This document shows, in pieces, positions 1-6,738 of a stretch of DNA of 21,084 nt. Origin of the DNA: Erythrobacter sp. UBA2510 (GTDB taxonomy: Bacteria > Pseudomonadota > Alphaproteobacteria > Sphingomonadales > Sphingomonadaceae); NCBI GenBank assembly GCA_002341345.1, contig DDNW01000152.1, forward strand, positions 19,899-40,982. The letters run 5' to 3'. The notes beneath the pieces are model-generated. The model did no database searches and had not been told where the DNA came from. It saw only the letters and a list, made by a program, of their open reading frames with translations. Positions within the stretch are counted from its first letter, which is position 1. Each line of letters opens with the position of its first letter. The position numbers and the translations under genes are program-made.

Positions 1-412
1 AAGGATGCCGATTGTTCCCACTGCGCAGCCCCGCCTCTACGTGAACGATGGGAATGCCGCGATGATGGGCGGCCAGCGCCCCGGCGAAGGCCGTCGCCGT
101 ATCGCCCTGCACCACGACCTTGTCCGGTCCCCGGTCGTCCATGACCGCACCGAGCGCCGGGATGAGCGATCCCACCAGATCGTCGAGCGACTGGCCGTGG
201 CGCATGGCCGCACAATCGTGATCGGGCGTTAGCCGCGCCAGCTGCAGGACGGGCGCCAGCATGTCGGCATGCTGGCCCGACGAGCATAGCAGGCTCTTGA
301 ACCGCTCATCTCCTTCGAGCGCATGCAGTAGCGGGAACAGCTTGATGGCCTCGGGCCTCGTGCCGAGTATCGTCAGGATGCGTTGCCTTGAGGCGGACGG
401 AGACGAGGCCAT
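1..412 (-). CDS. wecB: UDP-N-acetylglucosamine 2-epimerase (non-hydrolysing), N-terminal fragment
   Basis: This gene is cut by the left edge of the window; about 137 N-terminal residues of a family that is usually near 370 are visible. The enzyme interconverts UDP-GlcNAc and UDP-ManNAc in the cytoplasm, feeding ManNAc-containing surface polysaccharides. The N-terminus has the family hallmark GTRPEAIKLFPL near residues 17-28, then SSGQHADM, VVQGDTATAFAGAL and HVEAGLRSG, in the order expected for the first Rossmann-like domain. The start is the ATG at 412-410, read as MASSPSASRQRILTI; there is no convincing Shine-Dalgarno sequence. The spacer to the upstream exported-protein gene is 87 bases and contains an inverted repeat and a possible promoter, so wecB may be transcribed on its own. 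Family assignment is secure; the in vivo pathway is inferred. Confidence 0.93.
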   Translation of the reverse strand, partial: MASSPSASRQRILTILGTRPEAIKLFPLLHALEGDERFKSLLCSSGQHADMLAPVLQLARLTPDHDCAAMRHGQSLDDLVGSLIPALGAVMDDRGPDKVVVQGDTATAFAGALAAHHRGIPIVHVEAGLRSGNNRHP

Positions 413-420
413 ACCGCCGT

Positions 421-461
421 AGTAAAATCGGAAGCCTGATTAAGTGCAAGTACTTAGGCTT
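421..461 (-). promoter_or_regulatory. Candidate promoter with overlapping inverted repeat upstream of wecB
   Basis: The plus strand at 441-456 reads TAAGTGCAAGTACTTA, with perfect TAAGT/ACTTA arms. An outer pair AAGCC (432-436) and GGCTT (457-461) extends it, with a four-base bulge on the left arm. Read on the minus strand, TTGCAC (449-444) and TTTACT (426-421) are 17 bases apart and would place the transcription start within a few bases of the wecB ATG. The repeat lies over the -35 side, as an operator would. It could instead be a weak terminator for the gene ending at 500, though there is no clean T-run after it. Confidence 0.3.
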
Positions 462-499
462 GCTATAAGGTTACCTGACCAGAGGCGGCTCCGGCCAGA

Positions 500-1072
500 T
501 CAGGGCGCTTCGGGGATATCGGCCGGGTCGACGACCTGCGGTTCGCTCGAAGCTGCGGGCGGCGGCGTCCCGGCACCGAGGCGTGCTCGCTCAAGCTCCT
601 CGACCCTGGCCTGCGTTGCAGAGGCCTCGGCATCGATTTCCGCCAGTCGCTCGGCACGGGCGGCGGCGATCAGCTCGCTGAAACGGACATTGTTGCCCGC
701 GGCGCGTTCGGCATAAGCGGTCTCGATCAATTCCGGTGTACAGCCAAGTTCGCTGCCCAGACCGATTGGCGAGCAGGACAGGGGACCGAATTTGCCCACG
801 CTTTCGAAGCTCTTCACCCGGCTGACCCAGCTTTCATACGCGGGGTCGTCACTGCTGCGCAGCACCTCGGGAATCCGATACCGCTCTTCCTCGTCCATGC
901 GCGCGCAGACGATAATCGAATTGCCGTCGCTCTCCGGGCATTCGTCGTCGCCATAGACGATCAACGTGTCGACCCGGTCGCCGCCCTCGTCCTGCGCGGC
1001 AGCAGGCAGCGACAGAAACGCGCCACCGATCAGGAGCACAGGGGCGGCAAGGATGGTCGAAGGTCGCAGCAT
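500..1072 (-). CDS. Exported protein of unknown function with two CX10C pairs
   Basis: This encodes a 190-residue protein I cannot assign to a named family; similar exported proteins of unknown function occur in sphingomonads. Residues 1-26 form a signal peptide (LAAPVLLIGGAFLSLPAAAQ) with a likely cleavage after the AAA. The mature part has an acidic segment and four cysteines in two equally spaced pairs, C45/C56 and C100/C111, with the motif CARMDEEERYRIPE after C56. Residues about 115-165 are Ala/Glu/Arg-rich and likely helical or coiled-coil, followed by a Pro-rich acidic tail. It is probably periplasmic or envelope-associated. The ATG at 1072 has a TGAGGA ribosome binding site eight bases upstream. 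It lies downstream of dsbB-coq7 on the same strand, which makes a disulfide-dependent fold plausible but unproven. Confidence 0.8.
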   Translation of the reverse strand: MLRPSTILAAPVLLIGGAFLSLPAAAQDEGGDRVDTLIVYGDDECPESDGNSIIVCARMDEEERYRIPEVLRSSDDPAYESWVSRVKSFESVGKFGPLSCSPIGLGSELGCTPELIETAYAERAAGNNVRFSELIAAARAERLAEIDAEASATQARVEELERARLGAGTPPPAASSEPQVVDPADIPEAP

Positions 1073-1098
1073 TTCAGTATTCCTCAGACGGGCAAGGC

Positions 1099-1110
1099 AT
1101 CAGGCCTGAT
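1099..1110. promoter_or_regulatory. Perfect 12-base palindrome upstream of exported-protein gene
   Basis: ATCAGGCCTGAT is a perfect twelve-base palindrome without a loop, 27 bases upstream of the ATG at 1072. It sits in the 125-base spacer between coq7 and the exported-protein gene, where a promoter would lie. It could be an operator for a dimeric regulator, or chance. Confidence 0.25.
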
Positions 1111-1197
1111 ACGCATAAATGCGCTGGCAATGCACATAGGACGCCTCGCCCGGTGAACCAAGGGTGAAGCACAGCCCCATTGGCAGAAATGCCCCGC

Positions 1198-1728
1198 TCA
1201 GATTTTTTCGGACAGACGGATCGCGGTGCGGCACCCGAAGCGGATCGCGGCGGAAAGTAGCGGATAAGCGGGTGCCTTCTCGGCCCCGGCGGCGATGGCG
1301 GCATCGTGGTGCTCGCGCTCGTCATCGCGGAAGCGGCGCACCATATCGGTCAGTTCCGGATCGTCGCCTGCCTGTTCCAGCCCATCGAGCTGGCGCGTAT
1401 AATGGCGGTCGATCTCCGTTTCGATTGCGGCGGTGCAGGCCATCGCCGCCTCAGGCCCGAGCAGGGCAGTCGCTGCGCCGAGCGCATAGCCAGCAACGTC
1501 CCAGACCGGCTGCAAGGCGGTCGGGCGCACGCCGCGCCGCGCCATCAGCGCATCGAACTCAGCCCTGTGCCCCGCCTCCTGCTCGGCCATGGCGCGAATC
1601 TCAGCCGAATGTGGGGCGCGGTCGCCCATCACCGCCAGCTGGCCCGCATAAATGCGCGTAGCGCCGTATTCGCCCGCCTGATCGACCCGGATCATGCTCG
1701 CGCGCTCTGCTGATATTGCGGTGCTCAT
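1198..1728 (-). CDS. coq7: COQ7-type demethoxyubiquinone hydroxylase
   Basis: This encodes a 176-residue di-iron monooxygenase of the COQ7 family, which hydroxylates 2-polyprenyl-3-methyl-6-methoxy-1,4-benzoquinol late in ubiquinone synthesis at the inner membrane. The iron ligands of the ferritin-like fold are visible: E20 in RVDQAGEYGA, E51 and H54 in EQEAGH, E103 in IETEIDRHY, and E137 and H140 in DDEREHHD. The protein has the usual bacterial length. The ATG at 1728 overlaps the stop of dsbB by four bases (ATGA), which suggests translational coupling. This pairing is functionally sensible because DsbB passes electrons to ubiquinone. Confidence in the family is high because every ligand is present and correctly spaced. 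Confidence 0.95.
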   Translation of the reverse strand: MSTAISAERASMIRVDQAGEYGATRIYAGQLAVMGDRAPHSAEIRAMAEQEAGHRAEFDALMARRGVRPTALQPVWDVAGYALGAATALLGPEAAMACTAAIETEIDRHYTRQLDGLEQAGDDPELTDMVRRFRDDEREHHDAAIAAGAEKAPAYPLLSAAIRFGCRTAIRLSEKI

Positions 1729-2192
1729 GGCTGACGCTTTTCCCGCAACAGGCTAAAGATAGCAAGGGCGGTGGCGATCGAGAACAGCGCATTGAAACCG
1801 GCCAGCGAGATACCGAACAGGCTCCATGGCGCAACGTCGCAGCGTACGATCGGCGCATTGAGAATTGCGTCGAGCGCATTGGCGCCCTCGCTCACGGGAA
1901 TGGCGCAGGTGGTAATCCCTTCCCACCAGCCATATTCGACCCCGGCATGGAAGGCGCCGATCAGGCCCGAGCCCGCGATGCCAAGCGCCGCGAGAGCAAT
2001 CCACAGGCGGCGTGGCGGCGCGAAGGTAGAAAGCAGCGCGAAAGCGAGCCCGGCGAAATGGCCGTATCGCTGCCACCAGCACATCTCGCATGGATAGAGG
2101 GCAAAGCCGTACTGCGAAATATATGCCCCGGCCAGCAACAGCGCCGGTACGCCGAGCGCGAGGCGCTGGGCAAGCTTGGTGGCAGGCGTCAT
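1725..2192 (-). CDS. dsbB: Disulfide bond formation protein B (DsbB family)
   Basis: This encodes a 155-residue inner-membrane protein that reoxidises DsbA and hands electrons to ubiquinone. The first redox pair C35-C38 is in YPCEMCWWQR, the classic DsbB motif. The second pair is C96 (TTCAIP) and C118 (IVRCDVAPWSLFG), in the expected periplasmic loop. Hydrophobic stretches near residues 11-30, 44-57, 63-82 and 125-147 fit four transmembrane helices. The gene starts 17 bases after the ctpA stop and overlaps coq7 by four bases. A DsbA partner is not in this window. The family is secure. Confidence 0.94.
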   Translation of the reverse strand: MTPATKLAQRLALGVPALLLAGAYISQYGFALYPCEMCWWQRYGHFAGLAFALLSTFAPPRRLWIALAALGIAGSGLIGAFHAGVEYGWWEGITTCAIPVSEGANALDAILNAPIVRCDVAPWSLFGISLAGFNALFSIATALAIFSLLREKRQP

Positions 2193-2209
2193 GGCAGCGA
2201 CGACCTGGT

Positions 2210-3547
2210 TCAGTTACGCAGCGCGACCGAGGTCGTCGTCGTGCGACGCAGGGTCCGCAAGGCGTAATCGAGCTGGAAGTCGTCGATTCCCTGTTCGGCC
2301 AGTTCCTCGGCCGTCAGCAGGAAGCGCGGATCTTCCTTGGTGTCGTCCTCAAGCTCTTCGTCCTGGATACCGATCTCGTTGATCAGATGGCCGCGCAGGT
2401 CGCTCTCGCGCAGGGCGAAGCGCTGGCGCTTCTCGGCATCGGGGTCGGACAGCTGCGGCACGCGGATATCGGGCTCGATCCCGCCCTCCTGCACACTGCG
2501 CCCGGACGGCGTGTAATAGCGCGCCGTGGTCAGCTTGAGCGCGCTGTCAGCGGTGAGCGGCAGCAGGCTCTGGACGCTGCCCTTGCCGAAGCTGCGCTCG
2601 CCCATGACCAATGCACGGCGGTGATCCTGCAAAGCACCCGCGACGATCTCGCTCGCGGAGGCCGAACCTTCGTCAATCAAAACGATCATCGGCAGGCCCG
2701 CGGCCACGTCGCCGCGATAGACGGTTTCGGCCTCGTAATACATCGTGTCGCGCCGGGTCCGTCCGCGCTGCGATACGATCTGGCCCTTGGTCAGGAACAG
2801 GTCGGAAAGCGCCACCGCCTCGTCGAGCGAACCGCCCGGATTGCGGCGCAGGTCGAGCACGAGGCCATCGAGCCGCCCGCTTGCCTCTTCGCGCAGGCTG
2901 CGCAGCGCCGCATTGACATCGGCACCGACATCGCGGCTGAATTCGTTGACCGAGATGACACCGATATTGCCGCTCGCCAGTTCGTAGGTGACCGGCTCCA
3001 GTTCGATCACGCCGCGCGTGACGGTCACATCGAGCGAATCCTCGCGACCGGGCCGGAAGATCGTCAACGTGATGTCGGTCCCGGCGGGGCCGCGCATCTG
3101 CGCGACCGCCTCATTGATCTCGAGCCCGTAGATCAGTTTGCCATCAAGATGGGTGATGAAATCACCGGCCTTAACGCCCGCCTGATCGGCCGGGCTACCA
3201 CGAAACGGCGAAACGACCTTCACCGCGCCGTCTTCCATCTGCACCGACAGTCCCAGCCCCTGGTAATTGCCGTCGATCATCGTCTCGAGCCGCTGCAGCG
3301 ACGGCCCGTCGAGATAACTGCTATGCGGATCGAGCGAGGCGAGCATGCCATCGATCGCGCCGCGGATCAGAGTCTCGTCATCGACCGGCTCGACATAGCT
3401 GGTCTTCACGCGCTGATAGATGGCGAAAAGCTTGGCGAATTCGGGCGAGGCATTGCCTTCGACCTGCGCGAAACCGGCGGTGGTCGCGGGCAGCAGTGCG
3501 ACGGCCGTACAAAGGGCGGCAGCACGAAGGACGGGAATGAATCTCAT
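2210..3547 (-). CDS. ctpA: Carboxyl-terminal processing serine protease (S41, CtpA family)
   Basis: This encodes a 445-residue periplasmic S41 protease with an N-terminal signal peptide ending near FAQ (residue 28). It has a helical region with DPHSSYL, a PDZ domain at roughly residues 90-180 (including the GLGLSVQ strand and GSPADQAGVKAGD), then the catalytic core. The Ser/Lys dyad is visible as S297 in EGSASASEI and K322 in FGKGSVQ, 25 residues apart as in the family. Such enzymes trim proteins and, in Gram-negatives, often control peptidoglycan hydrolases. Placement directly after an EnvC-like gene supports a cell-wall role. I chose the ATG at 3547 because GAGGAA lies seven bases upstream; a TTG two codons earlier is less likely. 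Confidence 0.95.
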   Translation of the reverse strand: MRFIPVLRAAALCTAVALLPATTAGFAQVEGNASPEFAKLFAIYQRVKTSYVEPVDDETLIRGAIDGMLASLDPHSSYLDGPSLQRLETMIDGNYQGLGLSVQMEDGAVKVVSPFRGSPADQAGVKAGDFITHLDGKLIYGLEINEAVAQMRGPAGTDITLTIFRPGREDSLDVTVTRGVIELEPVTYELASGNIGVISVNEFSRDVGADVNAALRSLREEASGRLDGLVLDLRRNPGGSLDEAVALSDLFLTKGQIVSQRGRTRRDTMYYEAETVYRGDVAAGLPMIVLIDEGSASASEIVAGALQDHRRALVMGERSFGKGSVQSLLPLTADSALKLTTARYYTPSGRSVQEGGIEPDIRVPQLSDPDAEKRQRFALRESDLRGHLINEIGIQDEELEDDTKEDPRFLLTAEELAEQGIDDFQLDYALRTLRRTTTTSVALRN

Positions 3548-3652
3548 CGGCAATTCCTCTTCGGGATTCCGGACTTTCTATAGCAGCTTTACGGTGAACG
3601 CCAGATGAGGGGCCTGACGGCTCGGCGGCGTGTCGATCCGGGACGTTGTTCT

Positions 3653-3670
3653 CCGCTTGCGCGGAAGCGG
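3653..3670. other. Short hairpin between EnvC-like gene and ctpA
   Basis: CCGCTT (3653-3658) and AAGCGG (3665-3670) form a perfect six-base stem with a six-base loop just after the EnvC-like stop codon. No T-run follows on either strand, so it is not a convincing intrinsic terminator. It may be an mRNA processing or stability element inside the operon. The rest of the 131-base spacer shows no firm feature beyond a TATAGA stretch that might be a -10 box for ctpA. Confidence 0.3.
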
Positions 3671-3678
3671 GTCAAATC

Positions 3679-4902
3679 CTAGCGCGTGTGGTCCAGCGGA
3701 TTGACTGGTTCCCCCTCGCGCCGCAACTCGAGCGTAACCTGCGGCGACCCCGGCCCCGCCTGACCAAGCGGGGTCCCGGCTATCACGCTGTCGCCGACCT
3801 CGGCACTAATGCGCGAAAGTCCGGTCACAAGACTCGTCCAGCCACCGTCATGTTCGACGATCACGATCTCGCCATAGCCGCGATAGGGCCCGGCAAAGGC
3901 AACGCGCCCGGCAGCAGGCGCAACGACTTGCGCCCCAGCGCGCGGTGCGATCGTCAGACCACGACTGACCCCGGCCTGCAGCGGCGCGCCAAAGCCGGTG
4001 ATGATGCGGCCCGTGACCGGCAAAAGGTAGGGTGAAGGAGCGGCACCATCGCGTGGCTGGGCCGCAACGGGTTGCGCGGCCGTCACCCGCGCGGCGCTGG
4101 GGTCGGCGGGTCTGAGGCGCGGGCCCGGGAAGGCGGCAAGGCGTTGGCGCAACGCCCCTGCCCGGTCGAGTTCGCCGACCAGCATGTCGAGATCGCGCGC
4201 CTCCTCACCCAGGACCAGCGCCCGCTCTCCTTCGATACGCGCTGTTTCCCCGCGCTGGCGCGCCAGCTGGCGTTTGCGGGTTTCGAGATCGGCAAGCTCC
4301 GCCCGGCGAGCCGTCAGCGCCTCCTCCTGCTCGCGCAGTGTAACGATCGCCTGTTCCACCCCGGCGCGCACGGCGCGGCGCTCTGCAATCCGTTCGCGCA
4401 GCCCCGCCGTGCGCTGCTCGAATACGGGGCGCGCACTATCCATGATCGCGCGTAGATGGACGAGATCCTCGACCGAGCCCGGACGCGCCACGGCCAGTGC
4501 CATCGGGCGGCGGGCGAGCAGCTGCATCGCCCCCGTCAGGCGGACGAGCGGTTGTTGCTCTCGTGCCAATTCGCGTTCGAGCGCCCGGCCCTGCTGCTCA
4601 AGCACCTCGATCCTCGCCTCGGCGACACCGATGCCGGCCTCCGCGCTCTGGATCTGCGCAGCAAGGGCAGCGGCATCCCGGGCGGCGCGCTCGGCCTCGT
4701 CGACGGCCAGCTGCGCCTGCTCCTCTAGATCGGTGCTGCGATTGCGCGCCTCCTCCCATGCAGACTGCGCCTGCAACAGCGCCGCCCGGGCATCCTGCGA
4801 GGCGGCTGGCGTCGGCGCAAGATTACGCGCGGCATTCGCAGCTACACCGCCGAGTGCCGCGACCACGCAGATCGCGCCGATCAGGAGAGGTCGTGATGTC
4901 AC
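3679..4902 (-). CDS. EnvC-like murein hydrolase activator (degenerate LytM/M23)
   Basis: This encodes a protein of about 407 residues with an N-terminal membrane or signal segment (LLIGAICVVAALGGVAAN). A long Glu/Ala/Arg-rich coiled coil occupies residues about 30-255, and the LytM domain occupies the last 115 residues. The zinc ligands are missing: the usual HxxxD is replaced by RGLTIAPR and the HxH by PQVTLELRREG. The latter resembles the inactive LytM domain of EnvC-type activators, so it probably activates cell-separation amidases rather than cutting peptidoglycan itself. I prefer the GTG at 4902, placed just after the rlmH stop with AGGA seven bases upstream. An ATG at 4938 would overlap rlmH by 32 bases. 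Its position between rlmH and ctpA is a common alphaproteobacterial arrangement. Confidence 0.88.
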   Translation of the reverse strand: MTSRPLLIGAICVVAALGGVAANAARNLAPTPAASQDARAALLQAQSAWEEARNRSTDLEEQAQLAVDEAERAARDAAALAAQIQSAEAGIGVAEARIEVLEQQGRALERELAREQQPLVRLTGAMQLLARRPMALAVARPGSVEDLVHLRAIMDSARPVFEQRTAGLRERIAERRAVRAGVEQAIVTLREQEEALTARRAELADLETRKRQLARQRGETARIEGERALVLGEEARDLDMLVGELDRAGALRQRLAAFPGPRLRPADPSAARVTAAQPVAAQPRDGAAPSPYLLPVTGRIITGFGAPLQAGVSRGLTIAPRAGAQVVAPAAGRVAFAGPYRGYGEIVIVEHDGGWTSLVTGLSRISAEVGDSVIAGTPLGQAGPGSPQVTLELRREGEPVNPLDHTR

Positions 4903-4906
4903 CGGC

Positions 4907-5329
4907 CTATCCTGCGCGATGATAGGGGTGTCCGGCAAGGATCGAAGTGGCGCGGAACAGCTGCTCCATCAGCATCGCGCGCGCAAGCAGGTGCGGCCAG
5001 GTAGCCTTGCCGAATGCGAGCAGCAGGTCTGCCTCGTCGCGTTCGGCTTGCGTATGGCCGTCGGCAGCGCCGAGCACGAAGCGGCATTCCCGGATACCTC
5101 CGTCGCGCCATGCCTCAAGCTGCGCGGCGAGTTTCTCGGACGGCAGATCGCGCCCCTTCTCGTCGAGCAGGACCGTGCGGAAAGGACTTTGCGGCTCGGG
5201 AATGCGCCCGCCAGTCTCAGGCAATTCGGTCAGTTTGGTCGGCCAGGTCAGGCGCTTCTCATAGCGCGCAACCAGCTCGGCCTCGGGCGAATTGGCGATC
5301 TTGCCGCGGGCGATGATATGGAGAAGGAT
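4907..5329 (-). CDS. rlmH: 23S rRNA pseudouridine-1915 N3-methyltransferase, apparent AUC start
   Basis: The product is a SPOUT-family methyltransferase that modifies pseudouridine 1915 in 23S rRNA helix 69, here about 140 residues. Visible features are the N-terminal strand ILLHIIARGKI, EAELVARYEKRL, the cofactor-binding FVLGAADGHT, and the C-terminal LLARAMLMEQLFRA and HPYHRAG. The conserved N-terminus begins at 5329, where the codon is ATC (plus strand GAT at 5327-5329). An AAGGGAGG Shine-Dalgarno sequence ends five bases before it. An in-frame TGA lies at 5350-5348 and there is no ATG, GTG or TTG until a TTG at 5224, which would remove 35 conserved residues. Either initiation occurs at AUC, or the start codon has been lost or misread. 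The function call is secure; whether it is expressed at full length is not. Confidence 0.88.
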   Translation of the reverse strand: MLLHIIARGKIANSPEAELVARYEKRLTWPTKLTELPETGGRIPEPQSPFRTVLLDEKGRDLPSEKLAAQLEAWRDGGIRECRFVLGAADGHTQAERDEADLLLAFGKATWPHLLARAMLMEQLFRATSILAGHPYHRAG

Positions 5330-5334
5330 TGGAG

Positions 5335-5342
5335 CCTCCCTT
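5335..5342 (-). promoter_or_regulatory. Strong ribosome binding site of rlmH
   Basis: AAGGGAGG on the minus strand at 5342-5335 is close to the ideal anti-16S complement and is five bases from the ATC at 5329. It fixes the expected rlmH start even though the codon there is not a standard initiator. Confidence 0.7.
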
Positions 5343-5350
5343 GGCGGTCA

Positions 5351-5503
5351 GACACTGTCCGGTTCGCGACCAGCGAACCGCAAGGCCGAACGGCCGCCAC
5401 CTTCGGCTGGCTGCTTGCAGCAGCCGCTCAGAATAAATTTCGCCGCCCCCAGTCCGAAGGACGGAGGGAATAGCGGCGAGGATGCTCAGCGGGATGGCTG
5501 AGC
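5351..5503. repeat. Palindrome cluster between rsfS and rlmH
   Basis: This spacer contains a run of small perfect inverted repeats: GACA/TGTC (5351-5359), GGTTCGC/GCGAACC (5361-5379), GGCC/GGCC (5384-5395), GGCTGC/GCAGCC (5409-5425), GTCC/GGAC (5452-5462) and GCTCAGC/GCTGAGC (5484-5503). The last is just after the rsfS stop on the minus strand, but no T-run follows. Other genes of this cluster are spaced by a few bases to about 60, so 184 bases here is unusual. It may be a dispersed palindromic element or a structured leader of rlmH. AAATTTATT near 5430-5440 on the minus strand could be part of a promoter. I see no coding region. Confidence 0.5.
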
Positions 5504-5513
5504 GAACAACAGA

Positions 5514-5966
5514 CTAGGCCGATCCAGCCGCCGTCTTGGAGCCTTCGTCGCCGAAACCCCACATCCGCTCGAGGTTGTAGAAGCTGCGGACTTCGGGCCG
5601 GAACAGGTGCACCACGACGTCACCGGCATCGATCAGCACCCAGTCGGCGGCGGGAAGACCCTCAATTCGCGGACTCGGCTCACCCGACTGCTTGACCTTT
5701 TCAGCCAGCTTGGTCGCCATGGCGGCCACCTGCCGGGTCGAGCGGCCAGAGGCGATCACCATGTGGTCGGCGATGCTGCTTTTGCCTTCGAGCGGAATTG
5801 AAACCACGTCTTGCGCCTGATCGTCTTCCAGCTGCTGGAGGACGAGCGCGTGCAACGATCCGGGTTCGGCGAGTTTGGTGAGATCGGTGTCAGACATGGT
5901 TACGATGGTTGCGGTGCCGGGCAGTGCGGGGCCGGTTGTGGCCGGCGAGGCTTGCGTTGGGGTCAT
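5514..5966 (-). CDS. rsfS: Ribosome silencing factor RsfS
   Basis: This encodes a 150-residue protein of the RsfS/Iojap family, which binds ribosomal protein uL14 and blocks subunit joining when nutrients are scarce. The core has the family pattern: ALVLQQLEDDQAQDVVSIPLEG, IADHMVIASGRSTRQV, RIEGLPAADWVLIDAGDVVVH and LFRPEVRSFYNLERMWG. The first 23 residues are Ala/Thr/Pro-rich and not conserved-looking; the ATG of residue 24 (5897, MSDTDLTKL) is an alternative start, and neither has a good ribosome binding site. An AGGAG at about 5980-5984 is badly spaced for either. The gene lies 60 bases after nadD, the usual neighbour in bacteria. Family is secure, start uncertain. Confidence 0.92.
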   Translation of the reverse strand: MTPTQASPATTGPALPGTATIVTMSDTDLTKLAEPGSLHALVLQQLEDDQAQDVVSIPLEGKSSIADHMVIASGRSTRQVAAMATKLAEKVKQSGEPSPRIEGLPAADWVLIDAGDVVVHLFRPEVRSFYNLERMWGFGDEGSKTAAGSA

Positions 5967-6026
5967 CGCGACGGGTCATGCTCCTGGTAATGGGAATGGA
6001 CGATTGCAGCACGGGCTGAAATGGCC

Positions 6027-6737
6027 TCATTCGCCATTTCCTCCTGGCCTGAATTGGCTTGCTGCCTCGTGAATGAGAGAAAAGGTCACCTCGTCCCGCG
6101 GTGCAGGGCCGGTCAGCCGGCTGGCCCAATCTGGATCCGCGGCGCGGATCTGGGTGGCCGAATGCGGATCGGGATCGAAACGCAATTCAATCAGCGCTGG
6201 TGCGCTCCATTCGCCCCGGTTGTTCAGTCCGGCCGCGGACAACCGGAAACGCCGCAGCCAGGCCATCGCGGGGCTCGCGAGGGCATCATTATCATAGCCC
6301 GGTCGCGCGATGACCGCAATCGGCATTTCCCGGGCAATCTGTCGCCAGTTCTTCCACCGGTGAAACTGCGCGAGATTGTCGGCCCCCATCAACCAGACGA
6401 AGCGCCGTCGGGGAAACAGCCGCTTGATCGCGCGCAGGCTGTCGGCAGTGTAGCGGGTACCCAGTTCGCGCTCGATCGCGGTGACCTTGATCGGGGCGTT
6501 GCGGCTCATCGCCTTGGCCGAGCGCACGCGCGCGGCGAGCGGCGCCATGCCTTGCTTCGGCTTGAGCGGATTTCCGGGGGAAACCATCCACCACACCTCG
6601 TCCAGCCCCAGCGCCAGCATGGAAAACAGCGTAATCCGGCGGTGCCCTGCATGGGCCGGGTTGAACGAGCCGCCGAGAATGCCGGTAATCGGGCCGCCGC
6701 GGCGCCGGGCAGCCTTGGTCTCTTGCCGGACAATCAC
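6027..6737 (-). CDS. nadD: Nicotinate-nucleotide adenylyltransferase
   Basis: This encodes a 236-residue cytosolic enzyme that joins nicotinate mononucleotide and ATP into deamido-NAD in NAD synthesis. The nucleotidyltransferase signature GGSFNPAHAGH is at residues 22-32, followed by WWMVSPGNPLK, GTRYTADSLRAI and LMGADNLAQFHRWKNW. The downstream ATP-contact region is RFDPDPHSATQIR, where family members usually have an ISST-like motif; the SATQIR variant is common in alphaproteobacteria. The start is the GTG at 6737, which lies immediately after the proA stop (TGAGGTG), so translation is probably coupled. The N-terminal dozen residues are basic and likely disordered. Confidence 0.95.
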   Translation of the reverse strand: MIVRQETKAARRRGGPITGILGGSFNPAHAGHRRITLFSMLALGLDEVWWMVSPGNPLKPKQGMAPLAARVRSAKAMSRNAPIKVTAIERELGTRYTADSLRAIKRLFPRRRFVWLMGADNLAQFHRWKNWRQIAREMPIAVIARPGYDNDALASPAMAWLRRFRLSAAGLNNRGEWSAPALIELRFDPDPHSATQIRAADPDWASRLTGPAPRDEVTFSLIHEAASQFRPGGNGE

Positions 6738-6738
6738 C

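Noticed and set aside
2090..3583. Long open frame antisense to ctpA (497 codons)
   Set aside because: Same GC-driven shadow; the ctpA catalytic motifs are on the other strand.
5484..5503. Intrinsic terminator after rsfS
   Set aside because: The stem is perfect but no T-run follows on the minus strand, so it is listed only within the palindrome cluster.
5890..5979. 29-codon upstream frame (MTRRDDPNAS...) ending over an internal rsfS ATG, suggesting coupled translation
   Set aside because: Its AGGAG site is only one base from the ATG, too close, and there is no conservation evidence; kept only as a reason the rsfS start is uncertain.
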